Assembly: GCF_001613065.1 (NCBI RefSeq)
Contig: NZ_BDBQ01000105.1
Span: 1 to 54,165 of the forward strand
Direction of reading: 5' to 3'
Length of the DNA: 54,165 bases
Source of the DNA: Nocardia miyunensis NBRC 108239
GTDB taxonomy: Bacteria; Actinomycetota; Actinomycetes; Mycobacteriales; Mycobacteriaceae
The notes beneath the pieces are model-generated. The model did no database searches. It was given only the letters and a program-made list of their open reading frames with translations, and was not told the origin of the DNA. Position 1 is the stretch's first letter, and each line of letters begins with the position of its first letter. The translations under genes and the position numbers were made by a program. Positions 54,160 through 54,165 of the stretch are shown piece after piece.

Positions 54160-54165
54160 GGGTGC

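Overview
The window is high-GC DNA (two thirds G+C or more by eye), densely coding, with many GTG starts and 4-bp start/stop overlaps. Gene content points to a mycolic-acid actinomycete, most likely Nocardia or a close relative: F420-dependent luciferase-like oxidoreductases, mycofactocin-coupled short-chain dehydrogenases, P450s paired with 3Fe-4S ferredoxins, many acyl-CoA enzymes and a CvnA-type sensor kinase. The genus is an inference. I saw no rRNA, tRNA, IS element, phage gene or CRISPR array.

Layout. 1-588: the end of an alpha/beta hydrolase. 628-7008 (minus): an operon of two acyl-CoA synthetases, an SDR, an AcuI/YhdH-type reductase and a double-hotdog dehydratase, divergent from 7252-10701 (plus: CaiB-type CoA-transferase, acetyl-CoA hydrolase/transferase-family protein, enoyl-CoA hydratase). 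11005-12084: a secreted esterase, divergent from a TetR gene (12198-12869). 13003-17373 (minus): SDR, F420 oxidoreductase and two acyl-CoA dehydrogenases, divergent from P450, ferredoxin and acyl-CoA synthetase (17516-20648). 21039-23076: enoyl-CoA hydratase and F420 oxidoreductase, divergent. 23473-32958 (minus): a long operon of SDR, mycofactocin SDR, ferredoxin, P450, DUF35-thiolase-fold fusion, DoxX, two beta-hydroxyacid dehydrogenases and a sensor kinase. 33166-39553 (plus): aldehyde dehydrogenase, CaiB, thiolase-fold/OB protein, thiolase, an unknown protein and TetR. 39564-45003: EthD-like protein, mycofactocin SDR, F420 oxidoreductase, FadD3-like ligase and amidohydrolase. 45092-47384: MFS exporter and divergent TetR. 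47624-54159 (minus): [NiFe]-hydrogenase maturation genes hypE, D, C, F, a second hypC and a protease, plus DUF6390-like and DUF6893-like proteins; the hydrogenase subunits must lie outside the window.

Working together, the 0.6-45 kb genes look like one catabolic island: oxidation by P450, SDR and ALDH, CoA activation by ligase or CoA-transferase, dehydrogenation, hydration, and thiolytic or retro-aldol cleavage of a hydrophobic, probably branched or cyclic, substrate. The substrate cannot be read from the sequence.

Two patterns stand out. First, a 15-bp palindrome, GAGAAT-N3-ATTCTC, recurs in six promoter regions of the island, which suggests one regulon. Second, many intergenic spacers are built from decayed copies of the 3' end of the preceding gene. 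The clearest lie behind the CaiB gene at 7252 (two copies forming translationally coupled micro-ORFs), the ligase at 19035, the F420 oxidoreductase at 22033 and the SDR at 40323. A related 60-bp tandem repeat lies inside the 5' end of the SDR gene at 13003-14097.
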